From positions 310,001 through 374,000 of the forward strand of contig NZ_JAIMCB010000004.1 of NCBI RefSeq assembly GCF_025499425.1: DNA of 64,000 nt, read 5' to 3'. The notes under the pieces were generated by a model. The model saw nothing but the letters and a program-made list of their open reading frames with translations, had not been told where the DNA came from and searched no databases. Source of the DNA: Acidiferrimicrobium sp. IK (GTDB lineage: Bacteria; Actinomycetota; Acidimicrobiia; Acidimicrobiales; Palsa-688). Shown here piece after piece: positions 40,762-49,372 of the stretch (positions within the stretch are counted from its first letter, which is position 1; each line of letters opens with the position of its first letter). The position numbers were made by a program, and so were the translations under genes.

Positions 40762-43561
40762 AGGTTCGGGGCCCGGCGTACCCCGGGCCACCTACCGGGT
40801 CCAGATGCACGCCGGGTTCACCTTCGACGACGCGGCTGGGATAGCCGGCTATCTCTCCGAGCTCGGCGTCAGCCACCTGTACCTGTCGCCGGTCTTGCAG
40901 GCCGCCCCCGGCAGCACCCACGGCTACGACGTGGTCGACCCGACCAGGGTCAACAGGGAGCTGGGCGGAGAGGAAGGCCACCGCCGGCTGCAGGCCGCCC
41001 TGCAGCGGGCCGGTCTCGGCCAGCTACTCGACATCGTCCCCAACCACATGGCCATAACCGGGCGCGACAACGCTTGGTGGTGGGACGTGCTCGAGAACGG
41101 CCCGGCCAGCGTGTACGCCTCCTACTTCGACGTCGACTGGGACCCTCCGGAGTCCAAGCTGCGCAACACCGTCTTGCTGCCGATCCTCGGCGACCACTAC
41201 GGCAGGGAGCTGGAGGCGGGGCGGTTGGCGATCGAACGAGAGGGCGGCGGGTTCGTGCTGCGCTACTTCGACCACGCCGCTCCGCTCACCCCGCGCAGCC
41301 TCGACGACATTCTCGTACCTGCCGCGGTGCGCCTCGACGATCCCGCGGTCCGCGGCGAGCTGGAAAGCCTGGCGTCGGCGTTCGCGAAGCTGCCGCTGGC
41401 CACCTTGACCGACCCCGACAGCGTCCGGGAACGCCACCGCGACAAGGAGATCCTCCGCAACCGCCTGGCCACCCTCGTCGTCGAGCGGCCCGCGGTCGGC
41501 GAGGCGATCAGCGAGGAGCTCGAGGCGCTCAACCGCGACCCGGACCGCCTCGACGCCCTGCTCGACCGGCAGAACTTCCGCCTGGCGTGGTGGCGGACCG
41601 CCGGCGAGGAGCTCGACTACCGGCGCTTCTTCGACATCAACGACCTGGCTGGCATCCGGGTGGAGGACCCTGCGGTGTTCGCCGACAGCCACCAGCTGAT
41701 CCTGGCCTGGCTGCGCGACGGGGTCATCGACGGGGTCCGCATCGATCATGTCGACGGCCTGCGCGATCCCGCGACCTACCTCGACCGGCTCCGCAGTGCG
41801 GCGCCCGAGGCTTGGGTGGTGGTCGAGAAGATCCTCGAGGGCGACGAGGCCCTGCCGGGGACCTGGATGGCGGCGGGCACCACCGGATACGACTGGCTCA
41901 ACGTGGTGGCCGGGGTGCTCGAAGACGCCGAAGGGGACCTGGAGATCCAGGCGTCCTACCGCTCGTTCTCCGGGGTCACCGACCGCTTCGAGGAGATGGT
42001 CCACCAGGCCAAGGTCGAGGTGCTCGACGGGCCCCTGGCCGCCGACTTGAACCGCCTGGCGGCCCGCCTGACTCGGATCTGCGAGCACCACCGCCGCTAC
42101 CGGGACTACACCCGCCGGGACCTGCGCGACGCGCTCGGTGCGGTGCTGGTGGCGTTCCCGGTGTACCGGACCTACGTACGCCCCGGGCACCCAGCGGAGG
42201 ACACCGACGTTGCCGTCGTCGACAGCGCGGTGATGACCGCCGGTGTGCGCCACCCCGAGATCGACGACGAGCTGCTCGGTTTCATCCGCGACCTCCTGCT
42301 GCTGCGGGTCCCGGGCGAGGACGAGCGGGAGCTGGCCTTACGGTTCCAGCAGACCAGCGGACCGGTGATGGCCAAGGCGCTGGAGGACACCGCGTTCTAC
42401 CGGTGGGTGCCGACCTCGTGGCGCAACGAGGTCGGCGGCGACCCGGGACGACCGCCCGGCGGACCCGGCGCGTTCCACGAGCACAACGCCTCTGTCCACG
42501 CCGCCCACCCCTTGACCCTCCTGGCCACCTCCACCCACGACACCAAGCGCAGCGAGGACGTCCGGGCCCGGCTGTCGATCCTGGCCGAGCAGCCCGCCAT
42601 GTGGGCGTCGGTGGTCGAGCGGTGGTGCGAGGCCAACGCCGGTCGCGACGCGCCGCCACCGGATCGCAGCACCGAGTGGCTGCTCTACCAGACGCTGGTC
42701 GGGGCGTGGCCGATCGACGCGGCCCGGCTGAAGGAGTACATGGGCAAGGCCACCCGGGAAGCCAAGCTGCACACCAGCTGGACCGACCCCGACGAGTTTT
42801 ATGACAGCGCCCTCGAGGCGCTGATCGACGAGATGCTCGCCGACGCGGCCTTCGTGGCCGACGTCGACGCGGTGGTCGAGCGGATCCGGAGGCCGGGCTG
42901 GGCGGTAGCGCTCGGCCAGAAGCTGCTCACGCTCACCGCGCCCGGCGTACCCGACTTGTACCAGGGCAGCGAGAGCTGGGACCTGTCGCTAGTCGATCCC
43001 GACAATCGCCGGCCGGTCGACTACGCGAAGCGCCGGCGGCTGCTGGAACGGGCCCGGGCGGTCCTGCCGGGCGAGGTGGGCCCCGGCGCCGGCCGGGACT
43101 CTGGGGGCGCCGGAGGCCCCGACGAGCCTCTCGGGGTCGCTGCGCTGTGGGCCGAAGAGCAGGGGGAGGGGACCACCAAGGTCGCGGTGGTCCACGCCGC
43201 CCTGGCCGTGCGAGCGGACCGCCCGGAGGCGTTCGGGCCGGGCGCCGCCGGCCGCTACAGCCCCCTCGTGGCGAGCGGCCCGGCCGCGGCGCATATTGTC
43301 GGCTTCTGCCGAGGCGGGCAGGTGATCTCTCTGGCCACCAGGCTGCCGACGGCCCTCGATGCCGGGGGCGGCTGGCGCGGCACCACTTTGACCCTTCCGC
43401 CGGGCCGCTGGATCGACAGGTTGACCGGAGCCGCCTGGGAGGGCACCGTCGCCCTCGGCGAGATGCTCTCCGGCCTTCCTGTGGCGCTGCTGGTGGCCGA
43501 CCGCGCCGCACCCGGCGAAGGACCCATGACCCAAGACGACGGGCAAGGAGGCGGTCAGTGA
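40751..43561 (+). CDS. treY: maltooligosyl trehalose synthase TreY
   Basis: A 936-residue GH13 enzyme that turns the reducing end of maltodextrins into a trehalose unit. The start RATYRVQMHAGFTFDDAAGI with YLSPVLQAAPGSTHGYDVVDP is diagnostic. Further barrel motifs are DIVPNHMAI, GVRIDHVDGLRDP (nucleophile Asp), VVVEKILEGDE (Glu) and LLATSTHDTKRSEDVRARL (Asp). The length is a little above the usual 780-850 because of a Gly/Ala-rich stretch around residues 770-800. GTG start; the stop overlaps treZ by 4 bp (GTGA). It acts between TreX and TreZ in the cytoplasm. Confidence 0.95.
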   Translation: MTAEGSGPGVPRATYRVQMHAGFTFDDAAGIAGYLSELGVSHLYLSPVLQAAPGSTHGYDVVDPTRVNRELGGEEGHRRLQAALQRAGLGQLLDIVPNHMAITGRDNAWWWDVLENGPASVYASYFDVDWDPPESKLRNTVLLPILGDHYGRELEAGRLAIEREGGGFVLRYFDHAAPLTPRSLDDILVPAAVRLDDPAVRGELESLASAFAKLPLATLTDPDSVRERHRDKEILRNRLATLVVERPAVGEAISEELEALNRDPDRLDALLDRQNFRLAWWRTAGEELDYRRFFDINDLAGIRVEDPAVFADSHQLILAWLRDGVIDGVRIDHVDGLRDPATYLDRLRSAAPEAWVVVEKILEGDEALPGTWMAAGTTGYDWLNVVAGVLEDAEGDLEIQASYRSFSGVTDRFEEMVHQAKVEVLDGPLAADLNRLAARLTRICEHHRRYRDYTRRDLRDALGAVLVAFPVYRTYVRPGHPAEDTDVAVVDSAVMTAGVRHPEIDDELLGFIRDLLLLRVPGEDERELALRFQQTSGPVMAKALEDTAFYRWVPTSWRNEVGGDPGRPPGGPGAFHEHNASVHAAHPLTLLATSTHDTKRSEDVRARLSILAEQPAMWASVVERWCEANAGRDAPPPDRSTEWLLYQTLVGAWPIDAARLKEYMGKATREAKLHTSWTDPDEFYDSALEALIDEMLADAAFVADVDAVVERIRRPGWAVALGQKLLTLTAPGVPDLYQGSESWDLSLVDPDNRRPVDYAKRRRLLERARAVLPGEVGPGAGRDSGGAGGPDEPLGVAALWAEEQGEGTTKVAVVHAALAVRADRPEAFGPGAAGRYSPLVASGPAAAHIVGFCRGGQVISLATRLPTALDAGGGWRGTTLTLPPGRWIDRLTGAAWEGTVALGEMLSGLPVALLVADRAAPGEGPMTQDDGQGGGQ

Positions 43562-45285
43562 CCGAGTTCGCAGTGTGGGCCCCTGGCCACCACCGCGTCG
43601 AGCTGGTGAGCGACGGGAGGTCGTCGCCGATGAGCGAGGATCCGACCGGCGGCTGGTGGCGTCTCGACGTCCCGGCCGCGGGGCCCGGAACCCGCTACGG
43701 ATTCTCCGTCGACGGCGGTCCGGCCCGGCCCGATCCCTGCTCCCCTTGGCAGCCCGACGGGGTCGACGGTCTCTCAGCCACCGTCGACCACGCCGCGTTC
43801 GAGTGGAGCGACCGCGCCTGGCGGGGGACGCACTGGCCCTCGACGGTCCTCTACGAGCTCCACATCGGCACGTTCACCTCTGAGGGGACCTTCGACACGG
43901 CGATCGAGCGCCTCGACCACCTCGTCGAGCTGGGCGTCACCGCAGTGGAGCTGCTCCCGGTGGCAGAGGCCAACGGAGGGCGGGGCTGGGGCTACGACGG
44001 CGTCGATCTGTGGGCTCCCCACCACGCCTACGGCGGCCCGGACGGCCTCAAGCGGTTCGTCGACGCCGCCCACTCCCGGGGGCTGGCTGTGGTCCTCGAC
44101 GTCGTGTACAACCACCTGGGTCCGTCCGGTAACTACCTGAGCGAGTTCGGGCCGTACTTCACCGACCGGTACTCCACTCCGTGGGGCTCGGCCATCAACG
44201 TCGACGGAGCGGGAAGCGACGAGGTGCGCCGGTTCATCATCGCCAACGCGTGCATGTGGTTCGCCGACTACCACGTCGACGGGCTGCGCCTCGACGCGGT
44301 GCACGCCATCGTCGACGAGAGCGCCCTGCACGTCCTCGAGGAGATGGCGGAGGAGGTAGAGGCGCTCGCCGCCCACCTCGGCAGGCCGCTGTGGCTGATA
44401 GCGGAGAGTGATCGCAACGACCCGTCGCTGGTGCGCTCCCGTGAGGCCGGCGGCTACGGGCTGACCGCCAGCTGGTCTGACGACTTCCACCACGCTCTGC
44501 ACGCCGCGCTGAGCGGGGACCGAAGCGGCTACTACGAGGACTACGGGCTGCTGTCGCAGGTCGGTCGGGCCCTCGAACGGGTCTACGTCTACGGACGGGA
44601 CTACTCCCCGCACCGGGACCGCCATCACGGCCGCCCGGCAGGGGACCTGCCCCGAACCTCTTTCCTCGGCTACCTGCAAAACCACGATCAGATCGGCAAC
44701 CGGGCGGTCGGGGACCGCTCCGCGGCCCTGCTGTCCGCCGGGCGGCTGAAGGTCGGCGCCGCGCTGGTCCTCACCGCGCCGTTCGTGCCGATGCTGTTCC
44801 AAGGAGAGGAGTGGGGCGCGTCGACGCCCTGGCAGTACTTCACCGACCATCCCGACCCGGAGCTCGGCCGGGCCGTGCGGGAGGGGCGCCGCAAGGAGTT
44901 CGCGGCTTTCGGATGGGCGCCCGAGGACGTTCCCGACCCGCAGGACCCCGCCACTCGCGACCGGTCGGTGCTGCGCTGGGAGGAGCTCGACACCGACCCG
45001 CACCGATCGGTGCTCGAGTGGCACCGCACCCTCCTCGCTTTGCGCCGGGAGCTCCCGGCGCTGGCCACGGACGGTCCGCTCGACACCGCGGTGGAGGTCA
45101 GCGACGACGAGCAGTGGCTGCAGGTAAGCCGGGCCGGCGTGCAGATCAGCGCCAACCTGGGCGCCGAGCCGCGGCGGTTCCCCGTCGGGGGGGCGGGGCG
45201 GCTGCTCGCGGCGTCCTCCGAGCGGGTGGTGCTGGGCGAGGGGTGGGTGGAGGTGCCCGCCGACGCCGCGGCTCTCACCGCCTGA
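43558..45285 (+). CDS. treZ: maltooligosyl trehalose trehalohydrolase TreZ
   Basis: A 575-residue GH13 enzyme that cleaves trehalose from the end made by TreY. It starts VTEFAVWAPGHHRVELVSDG (CBM48-like). The catalytic regions are DVVYNHLGPSGNYL, GLRLDAVHAI (nucleophile Asp), LIAESDRNDP (Glu) and LQNHDQIGNRA (Asp). A good site (AAGGAGG) precedes the GTG; open frame farther upstream is treY coding. Completes the TreXYZ pathway that releases trehalose, a stress protectant, from glycogen. No trehalose transport gene is adjacent. Confidence 0.94.
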   Translation: MTEFAVWAPGHHRVELVSDGRSSPMSEDPTGGWWRLDVPAAGPGTRYGFSVDGGPARPDPCSPWQPDGVDGLSATVDHAAFEWSDRAWRGTHWPSTVLYELHIGTFTSEGTFDTAIERLDHLVELGVTAVELLPVAEANGGRGWGYDGVDLWAPHHAYGGPDGLKRFVDAAHSRGLAVVLDVVYNHLGPSGNYLSEFGPYFTDRYSTPWGSAINVDGAGSDEVRRFIIANACMWFADYHVDGLRLDAVHAIVDESALHVLEEMAEEVEALAAHLGRPLWLIAESDRNDPSLVRSREAGGYGLTASWSDDFHHALHAALSGDRSGYYEDYGLLSQVGRALERVYVYGRDYSPHRDRHHGRPAGDLPRTSFLGYLQNHDQIGNRAVGDRSAALLSAGRLKVGAALVLTAPFVPMLFQGEEWGASTPWQYFTDHPDPELGRAVREGRRKEFAAFGWAPEDVPDPQDPATRDRSVLRWEELDTDPHRSVLEWHRTLLALRRELPALATDGPLDTAVEVSDDEQWLQVSRAGVQISANLGAEPRRFPVGGAGRLLAASSERVVLGEGWVEVPADAAALTA

Positions 45286-45520
45286 CCCGCCCGTGATCGA
45301 CGGCCGCCCCGGCGCCATGAGGTCGCGGGCGGGGCGGGCGCCGACGGCACGGGCCGTCGCTCGCGGCGGGCGGCCGGCGGTCGGCGACTCGACATCCAGT
45401 CCTCCACCACGGTCGGTGCCCAACTGCCCCTCCAGGGCGGTCCCCGACCGCCGGGTCGCGGCCGGCAGCTGCTCGGGCGCGGCGCTCTCGGCCGGCGCCC
45501 CGTGGGCGCGCCGCGGCGCG

Positions 45521-45550
45521 CCGCGGCGCCGGGCAAGCCCGGCGCCGCGG
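45521..45550. terminator. strong GC palindrome downstream of treZ
   Basis: Arms CCGCGGCGCCGGGC and GCCCGGCGCCGCGG, 14 bp each, flank AA. No T-run follows, so it is a terminator or structural site by position only. It lies in a 311-bp region (45286-45596) in which I see no convincing gene. Confidence 0.4.
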
Positions 45551-45596
45551 GGTCTCGAAGCTTGATGTTCGAGGGGTGAGGTCGAGGAGACCGGCG

Positions 45597-45797
45597 TTAA
45601 GGCAACTCGCCCTCGCCCTTCACATTGGCGCCGCGCTCGTATGCGGCCTTCTCGGTACTGGCCACGGAGGGATCGACCTTGTGGCCGTCAGCCGCGGCGG
45701 CGTCTGCGTCGGCCACGGCTCCGGCACCGGCCGGCTTGGTGGCCTCCTTGGCCTCCTCTGCTTGGGTGGCCTCGCTGGGGGTGGTGTGGTCTGCCAT
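45597..45797 (-). CDS. small acidic hydrophilic protein, function unknown
   Basis: A 66-residue protein MADHTTPSEATQAEE..., rich in Ala, Glu, Lys and Asp, with no hydrophobic stretch and little aromatic content; probably disordered. An ATG 9 bases upstream (MPSMADHTT) is equally possible. The open frame runs farther upstream into the complement of the tRNA, but that part (GVEGIEPPTSC) is an artefact of tRNA sequence. It is divergent from tRNA-Val. Composition fits small actinobacterial stress or chaperone-like proteins, but I cannot name it. It may be non-coding. Confidence 0.45.
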   Translation of the reverse strand: MADHTTPSEATQAEEAKEATKPAGAGAVADADAAAADGHKVDPSVASTEKAAYERGANVKGEGELP

Positions 45798-45881
45798 GCT
45801 TGGCATGTACCCGCGGCCCGGCGCAGTCATGCCTCCGCCGGATCGCCGGTGACGCCGTGGTATGGTCTTCCGCCGTATCTC

Positions 45882-45955
45882 GGGCGTATAGCTCAGTTGG
45901 TTAGAGCGCATGCATGACGCGCATGAGGTCGGGGGTTCGATTCCCTCTACGCCCA
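45882..45955 (+). tRNA. tRNA-Val (GAC)
   Basis: Acceptor GGGCGTA/TACGCCC, D arm GCTC-AGTTGGTTA-GAGC, anticodon stem CATGC/GCATG with loop ATGACGC (U33 then anticodon GAC). The T arm is GGGGG-TTCGATT-CCCTC, and the discriminator is A. CCA is not encoded (ACCCC follows). A TATGGT at 45861-45866 could be its -10. Confidence 0.93.
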
Positions 45956-46191
45956 CCCCGCTCCGCTCCGCCGCACCGTCTCCAAGCGGGCGGCTAGCCC
46001 GCCGAGCGCATGTCTCGAGGTCGCAGGTGTTCCCGGTCGGTCCGGGCCCAGCAGCGGCCGGGCGTGCGGTGAGAGCGCGGACTCGACGTGGTGGGGGCTC
46101 GGTCCCCTACGATCGCCAGCCCTGGGCTGGGGGAAGCACGGCGGGCCTCGTCGGCCACGCGGACACGTTCGACTCCGGTCGATTGCTGGCG

Positions 46192-46437
46192 ATGTTCGAT
46201 GCCGTGGTCGGCGCTGGCGTGGAAGGGCAGCTCGATGCGCTGTTCGGGGACGAGTTCACTCCGCCCGTGGCCGCGGAGGCGATCGCCGCCGCGCTGGTCG
46301 ACAAGGCGGAGAAAGACGCGGCGGGGAGGCCTGACCCAGAGCTGTGTCGGGTGGTCCTCGAGAGACTGGCCACCTTCGGCGTCACCAACCCGCGGCGCCT
46401 GGGGGACGGCTCGTTCGGGCCTTGGGCGTCCTCCTGA
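46192..46437 (+). CDS. hypothetical protein (weak)
   Basis: From the first in-frame ATG this gives 81 residues, MFDAVVGAGVEGQLDALFGD..., with an Ala-rich helix and a protein-like composition (PPVAAEAIAAALVDKAEKDAA). The frame is open from before 45910, but no good start with a ribosome-binding site is seen upstream. An in-frame TTG a few codons earlier is possible. No motif is recognised. The base composition favours no other frame strongly. Treat as tentative. Confidence 0.35.
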   Translation: MFDAVVGAGVEGQLDALFGDEFTPPVAAEAIAAALVDKAEKDAAGRPDPELCRVVLERLATFGVTNPRRLGDGSFGPWASS

Positions 46438-46482
46438 GGGACGCGGGAGGCGCAGCCCCCGCCCGGGGGCGGCGCCCCTTGC

Positions 46483-46502
46483 CCGGGAAGGCGCCTTCCC
46501 GG
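46483..46502. repeat. 20-bp perfect palindrome in a 395-bp gene-free spacer
   Basis: CCGGGAAGGCGCCTTCCCGG is its own reverse complement. A second GC hairpin (GCCCCC-GCCC-GGGGGC) lies just before it around 46464-46479. Between 46438 and 46832 I see no gene; beyond the hairpins the spacer is less GC-rich than its surroundings. Confidence 0.5.
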
Positions 46503-46832
46503 CGACCGCAATCATGCTGGCCATCGCAGTTGCGATCGCCTGAAGGCGGGCGGTGCAAAGCTCGCGCGGAGCACTGCATTGCTTCCTCGGGGGCAACGGT
46601 ACAGGCACGGACAAAAGCAGCTGGCAACGGTGCGGATCCACTTTGTCCCGGTCAATGGCCCGGCGCCTAACGGCGTGTCGGCAGCTGTGTTCGCGCCCGG
46701 TCGCGGTCGGCGATGGCTACCGCCTCGAGCGCTGCGCTGGTCGGGTAGCGGAAAGTAGCCCGTTCCCGGGCGCATTGGTCAGCCCCGAAGTGTCACCGCG
46801 GTTGTGAACTGAAGCGCTAAACTCTCGTCCTC

Positions 46833-47279
46833 GTGCCGAAGAAAATTGCTGCGAAGAAGGCCGCTGTGCCGGCCAAAAAAGGGATGACCGACGCTCACAA
46901 GGCGGCGCTGGCGGTTGGCCGGGATGAAGGCCGTGCGGTCCGGCGGTACCTCGAGGCTCTGGAGGCGCACCGTCCGCGCCCGGGTCGCAAGCGCACTATT
47001 GACACGGTTCAGCGTCAGCTGACCGAGACGCTGCGGCAATTGGAGAAGAGCACGGCGCTAGATCGCGTGCATCTCCTCCAGCGACGGTTGGATCTGGAGC
47101 AGGAGCTGGGCCGGATGCAGCAGCAGAGCGACGTCAATCTGGACGAGCTCGAGAAGTCATTCATCGAGGCGTTGCCCGGATATTCGGAGCGCAAGCACAT
47201 CAGCTACGCGGCATGGCGTGAGGTAGGCGTGCCGGCGCGTGTCCTGCGCGCCGCCGGCATTAGCCGCTCGGCCTCCTAG
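46833..47279 (+). CDS. conserved actinobacterial protein of unknown function, Lys-rich N-terminus
   Basis: A 148-residue protein starting at GTG. The N-terminus is Lys/Ala-rich (MPKKIAAKKAAVPAKKG), followed by AHKAALAVGRDEGRAVRRYL and RPRPGRKRT. A long helix with heptad-like spacing covers about residues 65-115. The C-terminus is YSERKHISYAAWREVGVPAR. I recall similar small proteins across actinobacteria but know no function. The basic start might bind nucleic acid. Less GC-biased codon use than its neighbours suggests possible transfer. Confidence 0.75.
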   Translation: MPKKIAAKKAAVPAKKGMTDAHKAALAVGRDEGRAVRRYLEALEAHRPRPGRKRTIDTVQRQLTETLRQLEKSTALDRVHLLQRRLDLEQELGRMQQQSDVNLDELEKSFIEALPGYSERKHISYAAWREVGVPARVLRAAGISRSAS

Positions 47280-47326
47280 CAACTCGGCACTCCCGACGCT
47301 GCCATCTTGGCGGCAATGGCGGGACA

Positions 47327-48331
47327 TCACCGGGCCAGCGGCGGGCGTCGTCTGCAGCGTGCACGCGGCGGGGGAGCGCAATCCTCCGGGTCATCCCAGC
47401 CGACGGCGTCCGACAGCAGTCGGTCCAACGCCGGGTGGTCGCGCTCCACCAGCGATCTAAACCCGAGGTCGATGATCCGCTCCGCGTCACCGACCTCTTC
47501 GGCGATCCAGCGGCTGAACATCCCGTCGTCCATCCATTCGGCCAGCTCCGCGGTGACGTCTCCAATGCCGACTCGACGCTCGACGCAGCGGCGGCGTAGC
47601 TCACCCCAGTCCCACCCCTGGTGAGCGCTGGCGATCAACGCGGCCCACGGGTCGCCGGGCCGACGTCGTTGCTGCAAGCGGCCGGCAACGGAGCGGTCCG
47701 TGGAAGGGCCGGCACCGCGATCTCTCAGCGACACGACCGGGTGGAAGGCGACGGCGTCGGACCATTCGAGGCAAGCGCCGCGGCGGCGAGCCTCTCGCGA
47801 CACCGCCGCCAACCACACCAGCGCCAGTACCGCGGGCAGATGGTCCTCTGCTGGCGCGGTCTCGAGACCGAGACAGCGCCGGAGAATGTCGAGGACCCGG
47901 CCCTCCTGGGGCGCCTCGTAACGCACCTCGCCGAGCGCCTGCACTGCGGCGACGCTCGTCGAGGGCCCAGAGCCCGGCCGAGAGCCCACCCCGGCGTCGG
48001 GGCCGGCGCTCGATCTCGCCCCGGGCGGCTCGCCCGGCGCAAGGAAGCGAACCCGTCCGGCCGCCGCGCCCCGCCGGTCGACGACGCAGGCCACCTGGCA
48101 ACGCGCCCCGCGGTCGGCCTCGTCGTCGAGGACTCTGGCGGTCCCGCCCGCCACCATCCCAATCGCCCACACCTCGGCCGGGGCTCGCCACCCGAGCATG
48201 CCTCCCGGCCCGGGCTGGAGAACAAAACCGTCGACGCCGCCGTCGGCACGGTCGAACACCGTCCAGACCGGCCGCTCGTCGACCCCCACCGCTTCGCACA
48301 GCGCGTCGACTGCGTCTTGCACATCGAACAT
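47327..48331 (-). CDS. hypothetical protein
   Basis: A 334-residue soluble protein, MFDVQDAVDALCEAVGVDER.... The start is set by a GGAGGG site 4 bases before the ATG, preferring it over an earlier in-frame ATG. Blocks that look structured are VWTVFDRADGGVDGFVLQPG near the N-terminus, VLALVWLAAVSREARRRG in the middle, and DVTAELAEWMDDGMFSRWIA near the C-terminus. The tail is basic (PPPRARCRRRPPL). No catalytic motif, membrane span or HTH is seen. It is convergent with the preceding gene and 114 bp downstream of the aspS-linked membrane protein, on the same strand. Confidence 0.75.
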   Translation of the reverse strand: MFDVQDAVDALCEAVGVDERPVWTVFDRADGGVDGFVLQPGPGGMLGWRAPAEVWAIGMVAGGTARVLDDEADRGARCQVACVVDRRGAAAGRVRFLAPGEPPGARSSAGPDAGVGSRPGSGPSTSVAAVQALGEVRYEAPQEGRVLDILRRCLGLETAPAEDHLPAVLALVWLAAVSREARRRGACLEWSDAVAFHPVVSLRDRGAGPSTDRSVAGRLQQRRRPGDPWAALIASAHQGWDWGELRRRCVERRVGIGDVTAELAEWMDDGMFSRWIAEEVGDAERIIDLGFRSLVERDHPALDRLLSDAVGWDDPEDCAPPPRARCRRRPPLAR

Positions 48332-48445
48332 CGAACCCTCCGCTCCTCGTGTCATGAGGGGGAGGTCCGATACCCCGAGGTCGACCGAGGACTCCTCGGC
48401 CCGGGACCGCTTCTTACGCTACCCGGCGGGTGTGACCGCGGTTCC

Positions 48446-49372
48446 TCAGTGAGCCGGGATGCTGAGCCGGGCCCGGAGACGGCCCTGCGGATCCCGGTCC
48501 AGCTCGATTCGGCCGTCGACGGGCGCCAGCGCGGCCAGCACGTCGCTGGTCTCGTCGGCCACCGAGTCCGGTCCGTCGAACCCCTCGCACACCAGAACCC
48601 CTAGAAGACGGTCCTCCCACTGGTGCACGTAGAGGTCGTAGGCCTGGCAGTGCCGGCTCAGCACTGCGAGCAGGGCCTGCACCGACCGCAGGAGCAGTTC
48701 TGCGTCTCCCGGAGCTGGCTCGGCATCGAGTACGACCCTGAGCGTCCCCGGCGTCCCGGCCTCCTCCCGGAGGCGACCGACCTCGTCTTCGAGCCCGGCG
48801 GTGAGCCCGTCTGGAGGGTTCCTCGGAGGGGCCGTCGAGAGAGCCTCGGCGAAGCGGCGAGCCCGAGCCTGCTCGAGGGCGGTCAAAGCCCACAGCGACT
48901 CGAGCACCCGGGCCGGGTCCGACGGGGTTAGAGACCCGTCGCCCTCCCGGGCAGCCGCACGGCTCCCGGGGTCGTCCGCGCCGGCTCCCGGTCCGTGGTC
49001 GGGCGCCGGAGCGGCGCCTACCTCAGCGGCGGTTTGCAGCTCGCTCCCCGGCGTCCCTGCGCTGTCCCAGGATCGGCCTTCCCAGGCGCCGACCCCCGAG
49101 GCCGCGTCTACCCCCGGTGCCGCGCCCATCGCCGCCGCGCCGATCGCCGGGGGCGGGGTGACTTCGTCGGCGGCGGCCTGGGCCGCAACCAGGGTTTCCA
49201 AGCGACGCTCCGCGTCGACTCGTTGCTCCTCCCGCCGGGCCAGCGCGGCCCGAGCCTGCTCCAGCTGGCGGCCCAGCGTCCTGACTCGGGCCCGGGTGGC
49301 GCGCTGGTCGCGCAACACGAAAGCGACCGTCGCGACCGCCAGCACGGCGACGACGATGGTCACGACGATCAT
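48446..49372 (-). CDS. membrane-anchored protein translationally coupled to aspS
   Basis: A 308-residue protein. One N-terminal span (MIVVTIVVAVLAVATVAFVL) is followed by a charged coiled-coil (about 25-75, RARVRTLGRQLEQARAALAR) and an Ala/Gly/Pro-rich linker (about 80-155). A folded C-terminal domain (about 165-308) contains LWALTALEQARARRFAEAL and YDLYVHQWEDRLLGVLV. The ATG overlaps the aspS stop by 4 bp, so it is probably translated with aspS. I do not recognise the C-terminal domain. The layout resembles envelope scaffolds but gives no function. Confidence 0.75.
   Translation of the reverse strand: MIVVTIVVAVLAVATVAFVLRDQRATRARVRTLGRQLEQARAALARREEQRVDAERRLETLVAAQAAADEVTPPPAIGAAAMGAAPGVDAASGVGAWEGRSWDSAGTPGSELQTAAEVGAAPAPDHGPGAGADDPGSRAAAREGDGSLTPSDPARVLESLWALTALEQARARRFAEALSTAPPRNPPDGLTAGLEDEVGRLREEAGTPGTLRVVLDAEPAPGDAELLLRSVQALLAVLSRHCQAYDLYVHQWEDRLLGVLVCEGFDGPDSVADETSDVLAALAPVDGRIELDRDPQGRLRARLSIPAH

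Noticed and set aside
45286..45596. Small genes in the spacer after treZ
   Set aside because: Open frames lack ribosome-binding sites and have only GC-driven composition; the hairpin is the only feature supported.
45882..45955. Reading the tRNA as tRNA-Met because CAT appears near the anticodon
   Set aside because: The 5-bp stem CATGC/GCATG fixes the loop as ATGACGC, so the anticodon is GAC (Val).
45910..46191. Hypothetical gene starting inside the tRNA
   Set aside because: The first residues are translated tRNA-Val sequence; only the part after 46192 is kept, tentatively.
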